Assembly (NCBI RefSeq): GCF_016841685.1
Contig: NZ_JAENYR010000004.1
Span: 1-64,000 of the forward strand
Origin: Thiohalomonas denitrificans
GTDB lineage: Bacteria > Pseudomonadota > Gammaproteobacteria > Thiohalomonadales > Thiohalomonadaceae
Direction of reading: 5' to 3'
Length of the DNA: 64,000 nt
Shown here: positions 52,501 to 62,151 of the stretch, piece by piece
Position numbering within the stretch: the stretch's first letter is position 1
How the letters are laid out: each line of letters opens with the position of its first letter
Program-made: the position numbers and the translations under genes
Notes under the pieces: generated by a model
Seen by the model: the letters and a program-made list of their open reading frames with translations, nothing else
What the model was told of the DNA's origin: nothing
Databases searched by the model: none

Positions 52501-53287
52501 CCTCAACCTACAGGCGACTGCCCGGCTTAAGCTGGAAAACGCGCTGCGGCGCGCGCTCGAACGTGGAGAATTTATACTCCACTACCAGCCGCAGGTCGAT
52601 GCAGCTGATGGTCACATCATCGCCGCCGAGGCGCTGATCCGTTGGCAGAGTCCGGAGATGGGCCTGGTTGCTCCTAAACAGTTCATTCCCGTTGCCGCAG
52701 ATACCGGTTTGATCGTTCCCATCGGGGAGTGGGTACTGCGAAATGCCTGTCGAACGGTACGGCAATGGCACGATGCCGGTTATCCGTTACGAATGGCGGT
52801 GAATCTTTCCGCGATTCAGCTATATCGAGGGGATATGGGTTGGCTGGTCGGCGACGTGCTGAAGGAAGAGAGTCTCGAACCGCACTGGCTGGAGCTGGAG
52901 ATCACCGAAAGCGAGCTCATGCGGAGTCCAGAGGCCGCGCGCAAGACTCTGGGTCGGCTGAAGGAGATGGATGTGCATATCGCCATCGATGATTTCGGGA
53001 CCGGCTATTCCAGTTTCAGTCAGCTGCGCAGCCTGCCGGTACATCGCCTCAAGATCGACCGTTCGTTCGTCGATGACGTTTCCAGTGCAGATGGTGCGGC
53101 AATCACCGCCGCTATTATCTCGCTTGGCCATAGCCTCAAGCTCGAGGTAATCGCCGAAGGGGTGGAAAACGAGTCACAACTCATCTGTTTGCGGGAACAG
53201 GGCTGCGATGCCCTTCAGGGCTATTACTTTAGCAAGCCGCTGCCAGCGGACGCTTTTGAGGCGCTGTTAAAAAGCCCGGGAGACTAG
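49577..53287 (+). CDS. Membrane-bound PAS/GAF/GGDEF/EAL c-di-GMP signalling protein
   Basis: A 1236-residue inner-membrane protein that probably makes and/or breaks c-di-GMP. Order: TM1 (about 14-36), a 275-residue periplasmic sensor region, TM2 (about 315-335), HAMP (about 336-390), PAS (about 400-510), GAF (about 535-680), a second PAS (about 690-800), GGDEF (about 810-970) and EAL (about 985-1230). GGDEF is intact at 890-894, but the RXXD inhibitory site is absent (HADD in its place). EAL residues are present: EAL 1018-1020, NLS, ELEITESE, DDFGTGYSS, LKID and EGVE. The periplasmic domain probably contacts the binding protein encoded upstream, as in LuxPQ-like pairs. Both activities may be alive; which dominates cannot be read from sequence. 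Confidence 0.9.
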   Translation: MTFRRFGLRHKLVALIVMALVFALGVAGFWLSYILGAYHRDQAQARFIEAFGTITSNLQRSELRLERDVNVLVRDRDVIASANMVSGYASVEDYQAIIFDPEKRSIARELESVLRVTSTDQLAVYQDTGDLMAFGFKEADSIRVGIISYENGHPVVMISDDLASWEEGELPASLARTRPSNGLEETEYQSVGAGLMAVTGESILRHFPGGAESTVGYVIGAAFVDEGFVENIGRETQVTLTISVPGSEPVGEIAGLAQVPELERVPTLEEAARAVQLTDREDFFLSAAYLPLASGNQAYFLLGQPKDEVNAQIRRTRTVVLVVLGLSALLMVPLGTAIARRMISTPLERLVSAVEELRRGHYGIVVRIESKDEIGELADAFNVMSETIRQREGQLKESEANYRRLIETSEEGVWVTDAQGRTLFVNPTMAGMLGTTVESMQSSSLFEFLDEESRQWAESQLLLRARGSPEPRDICFHRRDDRELWAIVSASPIQDDEGRIAGALAMVTDITERKRNEDTNVLLQSINQQVLEGMEPDDVLQMVCVETVRMFQFPLVWVGIKEDDGRVTVAAQAGEKTDYLGRIEVRWDAGPKGRGPTGHAIRTGEARAATMDDPSNEAWREAAADYGFAASAALPLVAVKGEVIGALTIYSQHVDVFTPSAMQRLGDLANRATVAYTLAVDQARLRLQGTAMDAAANAILITDPDGYIEWVNRAFVRFSGYRQNEAIGKKPSLLKSGQYDRSFYESLWRTILRGEVWQHELVNRRKDGSLYTIEQTITPLLDEDGSISHFIAIQEDVTARKEAEAHIRYMEQYDRLTGLPNRMLLLDRLRQALAHAERNRRQVAVIQLDLDRFKDVNDSLGPSAGDELLKQVAQVLTQCVHADDTVSRQGGDEFTLLLDDLRDADQAVDVAQRIVTAFGRPFEVVGEELFVTCSMGIALYPIDAQTPDGLIKAADTAMFGAKAQGRNSYRFFTTDLNLQATARLKLENALRRALERGEFILHYQPQVDAADGHIIAAEALIRWQSPEMGLVAPKQFIPVAADTGLIVPIGEWVLRNACRTVRQWHDAGYPLRMAVNLSAIQLYRGDMGWLVGDVLKEESLEPHWLELEITESELMRSPEAARKTLGRLKEMDVHIAIDDFGTGYSSFSQLRSLPVHRLKIDRSFVDDVSSADGAAITAAIISLGHSLKLEVIAEGVENESQLICLREQGCDALQGYYFSKPLPADAFEALLKSPGD

Positions 53288-53351
53288 GATTCAGCGACCA
53301 GCGCCCTCTGCATCCGCGATGAATATCCGGAGCTAAATAGCTGTTCCGGAA

Positions 53352-53459
53352 TGGTGTCCAACACGCTCCTTTGGTGACATACCGAGATACATGTAGGAGC
53401 GGCGGAAGCCGCGATTCAACATTTCGCGACTTCCGTCGCTCCTACATGCATGGACACCA
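53352..53459. repeat. Nested REP-type palindrome before mutS
   Basis: ATGTAGGAGCGGCGGAAGCCGCGA (53391-53414) faces its reverse complement at 53424-53447 (22/24), and an outer GGTGTCCA/TGGACACC pair encloses them. It fills the gap between convergent EAL and mutS genes and could end both transcripts. Confidence 0.85.
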
Positions 53460-53484
53460 ATTTGGAACGATTTGGAACACGTAT

Positions 53485-56061
53485 TTAGCTGGTCAGTCGT
53501 TTCAACCGGTAAAGCAGGTCGAGCGCCTGCCGTGGCGTAAGTTCGTCGGGGTCGGCTTCACCGAGCGCAGTGACTGCAGGGTGAGATTCCGGCCTGGAGA
53601 ACAGGGCCATTTGCCGGGCGGGATCGTGTGCCGTTTGATCATGCGCACTGTCGTTTTCCAGCTCCATGAGCTTGCTGCGTGCCTGTTCCACCACACGGCG
53701 TGGAACGCCGGCCAGGGCCGCGACCTGCAGGCCGTAACTTTGGCTGGCCGGACCCTCTTTAACGGTGTGCAGGAAGATAATGCGATCCCCGTGTTCCACC
53801 GCATCGAGATGGACATTCACAATGGTTTCGATGCTGTCGGGCAGCGTGGTCAGTTCGAAATAGTGGGTGGCGAACAGCGTGAAGGCGCGCAGGTTGCGGG
53901 CCAGCTCCAGGGCACACGCCCAGGCCAGTGACATGCCATCAAAAGTACTGGTGCCACGGCCGATCTCGTCCATCAGCACGAGACTGCGGTCGGTGGCGTT
54001 GTGGAGGATATTGGCGGTCTCGGTCATCTCCACCATGAAGGTGGAGCGGCCGCTGGCAAGGTCGTCCGAGGCGCCGATACGGGTGAAGATGCGGTCGAAT
54101 GGGCCGATGCGGGCCGATTGGGCCGGGACAAAGCTGCCAATGTGGGCCAGCAGCACAATCAGCGCGGTCTGGCGCATATAGGTGGATTTGCCGCCCATGT
54201 TGGGGCCGGTAATGATCAGCATGCGGCGCCCATTGTCCAAGTCGACATCGTTGGGCACGAAGGGCTCGTCCATCACCTGCTCCACAACCGGATGGCGCCC
54301 CCCACGGATGCTCAGTCCGGGTTCATCACCCAAAGAGGGCCGGACCAGATTCAGCGTGTCCGCACGCTCCGCCAGATTGTTGAAGGCATCGAGCTCCGCC
54401 AGGGCCGCGCCCGTCTGCTGCAAGCGCTCCAGATCCTCGCAGAGGCGCTCGACAAGTTTCTGGTAGAGGACCTTCTCGCGAGCCAGGGCGCGTTCGCTGG
54501 CTGACAGCACCTTGTCTTCGAAGGTCTTCAGTTCCGGGGTGATGTAACGTTCCGCACCTTTGAGGGTCTGGCGGCGGATATACGTTGCCGGGACCCGGTC
54601 GCTCTGCCCCTTGGTAACTTCGATGAAGTAGCCATGGACCCGGTTGAAGCCCACTTTGAGGGTGGAGATCCCGGTCTGATCCCTCTCCCGCGTCTCCAGC
54701 TCCACCAGAAACTTGCCGGCGTTCTCCTTGAGGGAGCGTAGTTCGTCAAGGTCGGAATCGAAACCGGGCGCGATGACGCCGCCGTCACGAATCACCACTG
54801 GCGGATTGTCCACTACCGCCCGGACCAGGTGCTCGTGGAGTTCAGGGTAGTCGCCGAGTTCTGATGCGAGACTTGAAAGCCGGGGTGCTGCCAGTCCCTC
54901 CAGTTCGCCGTGCAGGGCAGGCAGGCGTCCAAGGGCCTCGCGTAGCTGCGTCAGATCCCGGGGTCGGGCCGTATGGATGGCGATGCGGGCCAGGATCCGT
55001 TCCACGTCGCCGACACCGCGCAGGATGTCCCGCAGGCCATCGAAGCGGCCGGTCTCCAGCAGCACCTGCACGGCGGCATGCCTTTCACCGACCGTGTCGT
55101 GATCACGCAGGGGGCGGTTGATCCAGCGCCTCAGCAGGCGGCTGCCCATCGGCGTTGCGGTGCGGTCCATGACCCCGGCCAGGGTATGGGCGGCATTGCC
55201 TCCGAGGGAGGTCTCCAGCTCCAGATTGCGACGGCTCGCTGCATCCAGGGCGATTGCTTCGTCGTGCTGCTCCACCCGCAGGCCGCGGATGTGGGGCAGG
55301 GCGGTGCGCTGCGTCTCCTGCACATACTGCAGCAGCGCGCCGGCAGCGCCGACTGCCAGTTCCAGGTGTTCACAGCCGAAACCGGAGAGGTCCCGGGTTT
55401 CGAATTGTACCGTCAACAGGCGGCGGGCCGCCTCGCTTTCGAAATGCCAGGGTGGCAGGTGTTTCAGTCCCCGCTGTTCGGCCAATAGCGAAAGCTCCAA
55501 CCCTTCGGCCACCAGTATTTCCGCAGGAGCCATTCGGGCCAGTTCGGCGGAAAGGGTCTCCGTGCCTCCCAGTTCCTGGACCGTGAAGCGGCCACTGCCG
55601 ATATCCATGGCGGCCAGACCGAAACGCTCACCATGAACAGAGATCGCAGCCAACAGATTGTCCCGGCGCTCCTCGAGCAGGGCTTCGTCAGTGACGGTGC
55701 CCGGGGTGACGATGCGCACCACCTTGCGTTCCACCGGCCCCTTGCACTTGGCGGGATCCCCCACCTGTTCGCAGATGGCCACCGACTCCCCCAAGCGGAT
55801 CAGCCGGGCCAGATAACCCTCCGCCGAGTGGTGAGGAACCCCCGCCATGGGGATCGGTTCGCCGGCAGACTGGCCACGGTGGGTCAGGGTGATATCGAGC
55901 AGTTCCGCGGCGCGTCGTGCATCGTCGTGAAACAGTTCGTAAAAGTCCCCCATGCGATAAAACAGCAGCAGATCGGGGTGTTCTGCCTTGATGCGCAGGT
56001 ATTGCTGCATCATAGGCGTGTGCCGGGTGTTGTCAGGGGCTTGGATGCTGGCTGTGGTCAT
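53485..56061 (-). CDS. mutS: DNA mismatch repair protein MutS
   Basis: Mismatch-recognition ATPase. The 858-residue product has the N-terminal mismatch-binding domain with [10 protein letters not shown] (the F-x-E motif: Y/F wedge near residue 38 and E), the connector and lever domains, and the ATPase with Walker [15 protein letters not shown] near 616, the [16 protein letters not shown] Walker B and the C-terminal helix-turn-helix. ATG at 56061. Divergent from pncC. With MutL in the same window the pair is complete, but MutH was not found. Confidence 0.96.
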   Translation of the reverse strand: MTTASIQAPDNTRHTPMMQQYLRIKAEHPDLLLFYRMGDFYELFHDDARRAAELLDITLTHRGQSAGEPIPMAGVPHHSAEGYLARLIRLGESVAICEQVGDPAKCKGPVERKVVRIVTPGTVTDEALLEERRDNLLAAISVHGERFGLAAMDIGSGRFTVQELGGTETLSAELARMAPAEILVAEGLELSLLAEQRGLKHLPPWHFESEAARRLLTVQFETRDLSGFGCEHLELAVGAAGALLQYVQETQRTALPHIRGLRVEQHDEAIALDAASRRNLELETSLGGNAAHTLAGVMDRTATPMGSRLLRRWINRPLRDHDTVGERHAAVQVLLETGRFDGLRDILRGVGDVERILARIAIHTARPRDLTQLREALGRLPALHGELEGLAAPRLSSLASELGDYPELHEHLVRAVVDNPPVVIRDGGVIAPGFDSDLDELRSLKENAGKFLVELETRERDQTGISTLKVGFNRVHGYFIEVTKGQSDRVPATYIRRQTLKGAERYITPELKTFEDKVLSASERALAREKVLYQKLVERLCEDLERLQQTGAALAELDAFNNLAERADTLNLVRPSLGDEPGLSIRGGRHPVVEQVMDEPFVPNDVDLDNGRRMLIITGPNMGGKSTYMRQTALIVLLAHIGSFVPAQSARIGPFDRIFTRIGASDDLASGRSTFMVEMTETANILHNATDRSLVLMDEIGRGTSTFDGMSLAWACALELARNLRAFTLFATHYFELTTLPDSIETIVNVHLDAVEHGDRIIFLHTVKEGPASQSYGLQVAALAGVPRRVVEQARSKLMELENDSAHDQTAHDPARQMALFSRPESHPAVTALGEADPDELTPRQALDLLYRLKRLTS

Positions 56062-56393
56062 GGGGATATACTTTACCAGAGGTACAGGGCGTTAACAGGC
56101 CGGCTCCCGGGTGAATACGGGGGAGCCGGCGGTTGCGTGTTCGCGGGAGGTCTGATAGCTATGGCTCCGAGCTGCGGGTGCTCCATGGCCGATGGTGAGT
56201 CGCAAGCACCTGTGCAGGTATTGACGGTCGATTTCGTTGAGCGATGGCCGCGGAAGAAAGGCGGTTTCAGGACCTGTCCCAGGGATACTGATCTGCCCCC
56301 TGATCTTCGCTCGGCGGGTCGACGGACACTATCTCAGGGGATACGCGGGGCAGCATCCTTGTGGTGGGATCTTCGCAAAATCGGGTATGCAGG
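56062..56393. other. mutS-pncC intergenic region, one hairpin and no gene
   Basis: The only clear feature in 332 bp is a perfect GCCGGCTCCC/GGGAGCCGGC stem near 56098-56129, without a T-tract on either strand. Short ORFs have no recognisable composition. Promoters for the two divergent genes must lie here, but none is convincing. Confidence 0.6.
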
Positions 56394-56879
56394 ATGGATG
56401 AGCAATTGGCAGAGCTGGCGGGGCGGGTGGCAGCACGGCTTTCCGGGAAGGGAGTGATGCTGGCTGCGGCCGAGTCCTGTACCGGTGGCTGGGTGGCCAA
56501 GGTTTGTACCGATCTGGTCGGCAGTTCCACCTGGTTCGAGCGCGGTTTCGTCACCTACAGTAACGAAGCCAAGCGGGATATGCTGGGCGTCTCGCCCGGG
56601 ACTCTTGCGGCCCATGGCGCCGTCAGTGAGGCGACCGTGCGGGAGATGGCATCCGGGGCTCTGGCGCGCAGTCGGGCCCGGGTGAGCCTGGCGATCAGCG
56701 GTATTGCCGGACCCGGCGGCGGCACGGATCGTACACCGGTGGGGACGGTCTGGTTCGCCTGGGCTACCGCCGACCGGCTTCAGACGCAGCATAAATGCTT
56801 CGGTGGGGATCGCGAGGCGGTGCGCCGTGCCTCCGTGGTTACCGCACTTGAAGGAGTGCTGGATATTGTCGGAAGCTGA
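56394..56879 (+). CDS. pncC: Nicotinamide-nucleotide amidase PncC (CinA C-terminal type)
   Basis: Deamidates NMN to nicotinate mononucleotide in the pyridine-nucleotide cycle. The 161-residue product matches the stand-alone CinA C-terminal domain: AAAESCTGGWVA near residue 22, the GFVTYSNEAK strand, and ISGIAGPGGGTDRTPVGTVWFAW. ATG at 56394 is chosen, with AGGATGG before it; 11 in-frame upstream residues lack support. Common upstream neighbour of recA. The thpR start overlaps its 3' end. Confidence 0.93.
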   Translation: MDEQLAELAGRVAARLSGKGVMLAAAESCTGGWVAKVCTDLVGSSTWFERGFVTYSNEAKRDMLGVSPGTLAAHGAVSEATVREMASGALARSRARVSLAISGIAGPGGGTDRTPVGTVWFAWATADRLQTQHKCFGGDREAVRRASVVTALEGVLDIVGS

Positions 56880-57414
56880 AATACCGCGCCAGCGGCTGTT
56901 CTTCGCGCTCTGGCCGGAGGTCGCCATTCAGCAGCGCATGGCCTATTGGGCCGAGCGCTGCGCCAAGAGCTGCGGCGGCAAGCGGGTGCCCGAAGCGAAT
57001 ATCCATCTCACTCTGGCCTTTCTGGGTGGTGTGGCGCCGGAGCAGCGCGGCTGTCTGGAGGCGGTGGTGGACGAGGTGACGGTCGCACCCTTTGAATTGT
57101 CGCTGGACCGGATTGGCTACTGGTCGCGCTCCCGTGCGCTTTGGCTCTCCACGACCCACACCTCCCCGGAACTGCTGGAGCTGGCAATGGCCCTCCGTGC
57201 GGCCATGTCCGTATGTGGGCTGAAGGTGGAAGAGCGGCCCTTCAGGACCCACCTGACCCTGCGTCGGCGCGCTCACCGGGGGCCGCGCTTCCGGGAGATT
57301 GATCCCATTGTCTGGCATGCAACGAACTTCGCGCTGGTCGCCTCCGAAACCCACCCCGAGGGCGCCCGCTATCAGGTCCTGCGTCGCTGGCGGTTAGTGG
57401 CGAGTAGCGAGTAG
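56866..57414 (+). CDS. thpR: RNA 2',3'-cyclic phosphodiesterase ThpR
   Basis: 2H phosphoesterase family (formerly 2'-5' RNA ligase). The 182-residue product starts with RLFFALWPEVAIQQ and has two HXTX motifs, HLTLAFLGG near residue 45 and HLTLRRRA near 127, which form the active site. The TTG at 56866 overlaps the pncC stop and has AAGGAG about 10 nt upstream; no ATG fits. The last codons (Val-Ala-Ser-Ser-Glu-stop) are written in heptamer-repeat units, a situation also seen for the sugar kinase at the window start. Confidence 0.88.
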   Translation: MSEAEIPRQRLFFALWPEVAIQQRMAYWAERCAKSCGGKRVPEANIHLTLAFLGGVAPEQRGCLEAVVDEVTVAPFELSLDRIGYWSRSRALWLSTTHTSPELLELAMALRAAMSVCGLKVEERPFRTHLTLRRRAHRGPRFREIDPIVWHATNFALVASETHPEGARYQVLRRWRLVASSE

Positions 57415-57430
57415 CGAGTAGCGAGTATTC
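57396..57430 (+). repeat. Heptamer array at the thpR stop, 5 units
   Basis: AGTGGCG, AGTAGCG, AGTAGCG, AGTAGCG, AGTATTC. The first two units encode the last residues and stop of ThpR. Confidence 0.9.
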
Positions 57431-57454
57431 GGTGCTCTACCTCAGGTGTTCCCT

Positions 57455-57482
57455 CGCAACTGGCCACTCGCAACTCACAACT
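57455..57482 (-). repeat. Inverted heptamer array before recA, 4 units
   Basis: Plus-strand CGCAACT, GGCCACT, CGCAACT, CACAACT are inverted AGTNGCN units facing the array at 57,396, so the two can fold back with a 24-nt loop. Confidence 0.8.
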
Positions 57483-57581
57483 GATCTAGCCGCTGGCCCC
57501 CAGGCTATGAAATAATCTCGCCTCGAGATATCCCCGGCGGTGCATGGAAGTGGCTGCCGCTACCCAATGACGGAGGCGATG

Positions 57582-58628
57582 ATGGACGACAATAAGCGGA
57601 AGGCGCTCAGCGCTGCCCTGAGTCAGATTGATAAACAGTTCGGCAAGGGCTCGGTGATGCGCATGGGTGATGCCGGTGCCGTGCCGGATGTGCAGGCTGT
57701 ATCCACCGGCTCGCTGGGACTGGATGTTGCTCTGGGCATCGGCGGACTTCCCCGGGGCCGCGTCGTCGAGATCTATGGTCCGGAATCCTCCGGCAAGACC
57801 ACGCTCACCCTGCAGGTTATCGCCGAGGCCCAGAAGTTGGGCGGCACCTGCGCCTTCGTGGATGCCGAGCACGCCCTGGACCCCGGCTATGCCGGGAAAC
57901 TGGGCGTGAATGTGGATGACCTGTTGGTATCGCAGCCGGATACCGGTGAGCAGGCGCTGGAGATCAGCGATATGCTGGTGCGTTCCGGCGCCGTGGACGT
58001 GGTGGTGGTGGACTCTGTGGCCGCCCTTACGCCCAAGGCGGAGATCGAGGGCGAGATGGGAGACTCCCATGTCGGACTGCAGGCCCGCTTGATGTCCCAG
58101 GCGCTGCGCAAGCTCACCGCGAACATCAAACGCTCCAATACCATGGTGATCTTCATCAACCAGATCCGCATGAAGATCGGGGTGATGTTCGGCAGTCCGG
58201 AAACCACTACTGGCGGTAACGCCCTCAAGTTCTACTCGTCCGTTCGGCTGGACATCCGCCGCATCGGCGCCATCAAAAAGGGTGACGAGGTGGTCGGCAA
58301 CGAAACCCGGGTGAAGGTGGTCAAAAACAAGGTGGCTCCGCCTTTCCGGCAGACCGAATTCGACATTCTCTACGGTCAGGGGATCTCCCGCGAGGGCGAG
58401 ATCATCGATCTGGGCGTAAAACAGGGCATCGTCGACAAGTCCGGAGCCTGGTACAGCTACAGTGGTAACCGAATCGGTCAGGGCAAGGATAACGTCCGTA
58501 ATTTCCTCAAGGAGAATCCGGAGATCGCCGCCGATATCGAAGGCAAAATCCGGGAAAAACTGCTCCCTGATACGACTAAATCGACCAAATCCGATGAGCT
58601 GCCGGTGGCAGAGTCGGAAGAGGCCTGA
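57582..58628 (+). CDS. recA: Recombinase RecA
   Basis: Strand-exchange ATPase and SOS coprotease. The 348-residue product has the polymerisation start [25 protein letters not shown], Walker [11 protein letters not shown] near residue 67, the L1/L2 loops ([19 protein letters not shown]) and a usual acidic tail. ATG at 57582 has GGAGG 5 nt upstream; the ATG one codon earlier is alternative. No CTGT-N8-ACAG LexA box is visible in the 170 bp upstream. recX follows, the usual order. Confidence 0.97.
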   Translation: MDDNKRKALSAALSQIDKQFGKGSVMRMGDAGAVPDVQAVSTGSLGLDVALGIGGLPRGRVVEIYGPESSGKTTLTLQVIAEAQKLGGTCAFVDAEHALDPGYAGKLGVNVDDLLVSQPDTGEQALEISDMLVRSGAVDVVVVDSVAALTPKAEIEGEMGDSHVGLQARLMSQALRKLTANIKRSNTMVIFINQIRMKIGVMFGSPETTTGGNALKFYSSVRLDIRRIGAIKKGDEVVGNETRVKVVKNKVAPPFRQTEFDILYGQGISREGEIIDLGVKQGIVDKSGAWYSYSGNRIGQGKDNVRNFLKENPEIAADIEGKIREKLLPDTTKSTKSDELPVAESEEA

Positions 58629-58717
58629 ACGGTTTACTGAACCACAGAGCGCACCGAGGGGGATCAAAAGGTACCTCTCGGGCTTCTGTGTCTCAGTGGT
58701 GATCGGTTTTGTTGGGT

Positions 58718-59170
58718 ATGGCATCCGATGCAGACGTCCGGGAAACGGCCATCCGGTTGCTGGCGCGTCGTGAACATTCGCGGCGGGAGCTAGCCTTTAA
58801 GCTCAACGGGCGTGGATTCGCCCGGGAGCAGGTAGACCGGACCCTGGACGATCTTGAATCCCGGCGCCTGCTCTCCGATGAGCGTTTTGCCGAGTTCTTC
58901 GTCCGCTCCCGGGTCGATAATGGATGCGGACCGCTTCGTATTCGTGCCGAATTGCGGGAGCGGGGCGTAGAAGACGGGATCATTGCAGGTCAGTTGGCCG
59001 AAGTTGATGCCGATTGGTGCGCTTTGGCCGCGGAGGTTCGCCGCAAGCGGTTCGGGGAGTCAATCCCGGAAGTATTCAGGGAACGCGCGAAACAGATGCG
59101 CTTTCTGCAGTACCGTGGTTTCGAAAGTGAACAGATCCGCGCCGCCGTGCGCGGGGACGAGTGGGATTGA
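58718..59170 (+). CDS. recX: Regulatory protein RecX
   Basis: Inhibits RecA filament extension and coprotease activity. The 150-residue product has the three-helix repeats typical of RecX (ETAIRLLARREHSRRELAFKL, SRRLLSDERFAEFFVRSRV, YRGFESEQIRAAVRG). ATG at 58718 (MASDADVRE); a TTG three codons upstream is an alternative. About 90 bp after recA, so it may be expressed by readthrough. Confidence 0.93.
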   Translation: MASDADVRETAIRLLARREHSRRELAFKLNGRGFAREQVDRTLDDLESRRLLSDERFAEFFVRSRVDNGCGPLRIRAELRERGVEDGIIAGQLAEVDADWCALAAEVRRKRFGESIPEVFRERAKQMRFLQYRGFESEQIRAAVRGDEWD

Positions 59171-59219
59171 GATGCTAGGCTTCTAAGTTGTTCCTAACAT
59201 CTCCAACGGGTTGGAGCTA

Positions 59220-61823
59220 ATGAACACCAGTGCAGAGATTCGCACCGCGTTTTTGGAGTTTTTTCGCGGACAGGGCCACCAGGTGGTCCCCAGCAGTTCG
59301 TTGGTTCCCGCCAACGACCCGACGCTTCTGTTCACCAATGCCGGTATGGTCCAGTTCAAGGACATCTTTCTGGGGCTGGAACAGCGCGGCTACAGCCGGG
59401 CAACGTCGGTGCAGCGCTGCGTGCGGGCCGGCGGCAAGCACAATGATCTGGATAATGTCGGCTACACCGCCCGGCACCACACCTTCTTCGAAATGCTGGG
59501 CAACTTCAGCTTCGGCGACTACTTCAAACGCGAAGCGATCGGGTACGCCTGGGACTTCCTGACCCGGACCTGCGGGCTGCCGGCCGAGAAGCTGTGGGTT
59601 ACCGTCTATGAAGATGATGATGAGGCGGCGGATATCTGGCTCAAGGAGCTGAAGGTCGATCCCGGGCGCTTCTCCCGCTGCGGCGCCAAGGATAATTTCT
59701 GGTCCATGGGGGAGACCGGTCCCTGCGGCCCCTGCTCGGAGATATTCTACGATCACGGCCCCGAAGTTCCGGGCGGTCCGCCGGGAAGTCCGGACGAGGA
59801 CGGCGATCGCTATATCGAGATCTGGAATCTCGTATTCATGCAGTACGACCGTGACGCGAAAGGGGAGCTGAAACCGCTTCCCAAACCCTCGGTCGATACC
59901 GGCATGGGGCTGGAGCGCCTGGCTGCGGTTATGCAGGGGGTGCACTCCAACTACGAGATCGATCTGTTCCAGCATCTCATCAAGGCGGCGGCGAAACTGG
60001 CTGGAATCGGCGACTTGGAAAACAAGTCTTTGCGGGTCATCTCCGATCACATCCGCTCCTGCGCCTTTCTGGTGGTGGACGGGGTCATTCCCTCCAACGA
60101 GGGGCGCGGCTATGTGCTGCGTCGCATCATCCGCCGTGCTGTCCGCCACGGCCATAAATTGGCTTTGCGTGAGCCCTTCTTTCACAAGCTGGTAGCGCCG
60201 CTGGCCGAAATGATGGGGGATGCCTATCCGGAGTTGTCGGAGTCCCGGGCCCGCGTCGAGCAGATCCTGAAGCAGGAAGAGGAGCGTTTCGCGGAGACCC
60301 TGGAACAGGGGATGGCCATTCTCGAGGAGGCCATCGGCGGGCTCACCGGCAGGGAGATCCCGGGGGAAACGCTTTTCAAGCTATACGATACCTACGGTTT
60401 TCCTGCCGACCTGACGGCGGACATCGCCCGGGAACGGGGCCTGTCGGTGGATATGGCCGGATTCGAGCGGGAGATGGAGATACAGCGTGAGCGTGCCCGA
60501 TCCGCCAGCCAATTCAGCGGCGGGTATGCCTATCAACTGGAAATCGAAGGTGAGACCGAGTTTACCGGTTACGACTCCCTGACCGACTCCGGCGAGATTC
60601 TCGAACTTTACCTGGATGGCAAGCCGACCAATATCATGCACGAGGGGCAGGAGGGCCTGGTAGTCCTGGACCGTACGCCTTTTTATGCCGAATCAGGTGG
60701 TCAGGTGGGTGACTGTGGCACACTGAGCGCAGAGCAGGGCAGCTTTGACGTGCGCGACACCCGGAAATTGGGCCGGGTCCACGCCCATTTCGGCATGGTC
60801 AGCCACGGGGAGCTGCGCAAGGGTGGCATGGTCAAGGCGCATGTGGACCCCGATCTGCGGGGTGATACGGTCCGTCATCATTCGGCCACCCACCTGCTCC
60901 ACGCGGCTCTGCGCCAGGTCCTTGGCGAACACGTCCAGCAGAAGGGTTCACTGGTCGCAGCCGATCGGCTGCGCTTCGACTTTTCCCATTTCGAGGCAAT
61001 TACCCCGGAGCAGCTCAAGGAGATCGAGGCGCTGATCAACAGGCAGATCCGCGAGAACGTACCCGTCGAAGCGAAGGTCATGGCATTGGAGGAGGCCAGG
61101 GAGTCCGGGGCCATGGCTCTGTTCGGGGAGAAATACGGCAACGAGGTGCGGGTGCTGCGGATGGGCGACTTCTCCGTCGAGCTTTGTGGCGGCATTCACG
61201 TGAAGCGTACCGGCGATATCGGTCTCTGCCGGATCATCTCCGAGGCGGGGGTGGCTGCGGGCGTACGCCGCATCGAGGCGGTCTGTGGAGCGCAGGCCCT
61301 GCGTCACCTGGATGATACCGACGCACGGCTCGATCGGGTAGCGGGCCTGGTCAAGGGGAGTCGCGAATCGTTCGTCGAAAAGGTCGAACAACTGGTCGAG
61401 CGCAGCCGCGGTCTGGAAAAGGAGTTGGAGAAGCTCAAGGCCAAGTTGGCCAGTGCCCAAGGCTCCGATCTGGCCTCGCAGGTAGTGCAAGTCGATGGCG
61501 TCAAGGTGCTCTCGGCCAACCTCGAGGGAGCGGATCCCAAGTCACTGCGCGACACAATGGACCAGCTCAAGAACAAGCTGGGCTCGGCTGTCATCGTGCT
61601 CGGCACCGCCGGTGATGGCAAGGTAAACCTGGCGGCCGGGGTTACAAAGGACCTGACCCATCGAGTCAAGGCCGGCGATTTGGTGAACGCCGTTGCCGGA
61701 CAGGTGGGAGGCAAAGGTGGTGGGCGGCCCGATATGGCTATGGCTGGCGGAAACCAGCCGGAGGCACTCAATGAGGCCCTCGGTTCGGTCGAAGCATGGG
61801 TTCGTGAGCGACTCGGCGGCTAA
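59220..61823 (+). CDS. alaS: Alanyl-tRNA synthetase
   Basis: Class IIc synthetase with editing. The 867-residue product has the catalytic core (motif 1 around [44 protein letters not shown]), the editing domain with [11 protein letters not shown] (HxxxH near 562-566) and [10 protein letters not shown] (Cys/His near 665), and a C-terminal C-Ala domain. ATG at 59220 with GGAG 3 nt upstream. recX-alaS order is conserved. Confidence 0.97.
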   Translation: MNTSAEIRTAFLEFFRGQGHQVVPSSSLVPANDPTLLFTNAGMVQFKDIFLGLEQRGYSRATSVQRCVRAGGKHNDLDNVGYTARHHTFFEMLGNFSFGDYFKREAIGYAWDFLTRTCGLPAEKLWVTVYEDDDEAADIWLKELKVDPGRFSRCGAKDNFWSMGETGPCGPCSEIFYDHGPEVPGGPPGSPDEDGDRYIEIWNLVFMQYDRDAKGELKPLPKPSVDTGMGLERLAAVMQGVHSNYEIDLFQHLIKAAAKLAGIGDLENKSLRVISDHIRSCAFLVVDGVIPSNEGRGYVLRRIIRRAVRHGHKLALREPFFHKLVAPLAEMMGDAYPELSESRARVEQILKQEEERFAETLEQGMAILEEAIGGLTGREIPGETLFKLYDTYGFPADLTADIARERGLSVDMAGFEREMEIQRERARSASQFSGGYAYQLEIEGETEFTGYDSLTDSGEILELYLDGKPTNIMHEGQEGLVVLDRTPFYAESGGQVGDCGTLSAEQGSFDVRDTRKLGRVHAHFGMVSHGELRKGGMVKAHVDPDLRGDTVRHHSATHLLHAALRQVLGEHVQQKGSLVAADRLRFDFSHFEAITPEQLKEIEALINRQIRENVPVEAKVMALEEARESGAMALFGEKYGNEVRVLRMGDFSVELCGGIHVKRTGDIGLCRIISEAGVAAGVRRIEAVCGAQALRHLDDTDARLDRVAGLVKGSRESFVEKVEQLVERSRGLEKELEKLKAKLASAQGSDLASQVVQVDGVKVLSANLEGADPKSLRDTMDQLKNKLGSAVIVLGTAGDGKVNLAAGVTKDLTHRVKAGDLVNAVAGQVGGKGGGRPDMAMAGGNQPEALNEALGSVEAWVRERLGG

Positions 61824-61952
61824 CCACCTTGCACGCCTGGTACGGTGCAGCGGCTGTGGGTAAAGGTATCGAGCGGGACGATTCGCCCCGAAGGGCTGGT
61901 CTCCCATGAGAGGGGTAAGGCCCGTGCACACGCGTCCGGCTCTTTAAATCGG

Positions 61953-61984
61953 GGCTGATTTAGTGTTTAATCAGCGACCTTTTC
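61953..61984 (+). terminator. Weak terminator-like hairpin after alaS
   Basis: GCTGATT pairs with AATCAGC around a TAGTGTTT loop, followed by GACCTTTT. It lies about 130 nt after alaS and just before the lysC triple repeat. Low strength. Confidence 0.4.
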
Positions 61985-61999
61985 AGGTCGCGCGCTTTT

Positions 62000-62140
62000 G
62001 GACTCCATGTCCTCGCGGAACACCGTCTATCGTGGGCATAATCCGCTTCCGGACATCCTGTCCTTGCGGATATCGTCCATCTGGACATTTCCATTTTTGG
62101 ACATTGTGTCTTCGCGGCATACCGTCCATTGTGGACATAA
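62000..62140 (+). repeat. Three imperfect tandem repeats (48-51 bp) in the lysC leader
   Basis: Units start at 62000, 62051 and 62099. Consensus: GGACATNNTGTCCTCGCGG, then ACCGTCCATNGTGGACATAA. Each unit carries a GGACAT/TGTCC and a GTCCAT/TGGAC dyad, so the block is rich in inverted repeats. The 328-bp alaS-lysC gap holds otherwise only the weak hairpin at 61953; a reading frame runs through the repeats into lysC but is not family-supported. Confidence 0.85.
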
Positions 62141-62151
62141 CGGCTGAATAT

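Noticed and set aside
61990-62151. Lysine riboswitch or leader peptide for lysC
   Set aside because: No lysine-riboswitch core motifs, and the reading frame through the repeats is not rich in Lys, Thr or Met.
61963-62151. N-terminal extension of aspartate kinase
   Set aside because: The 63 extra codons are the triple repeat; the family start [12 protein letters not shown] matches ATG 62152.
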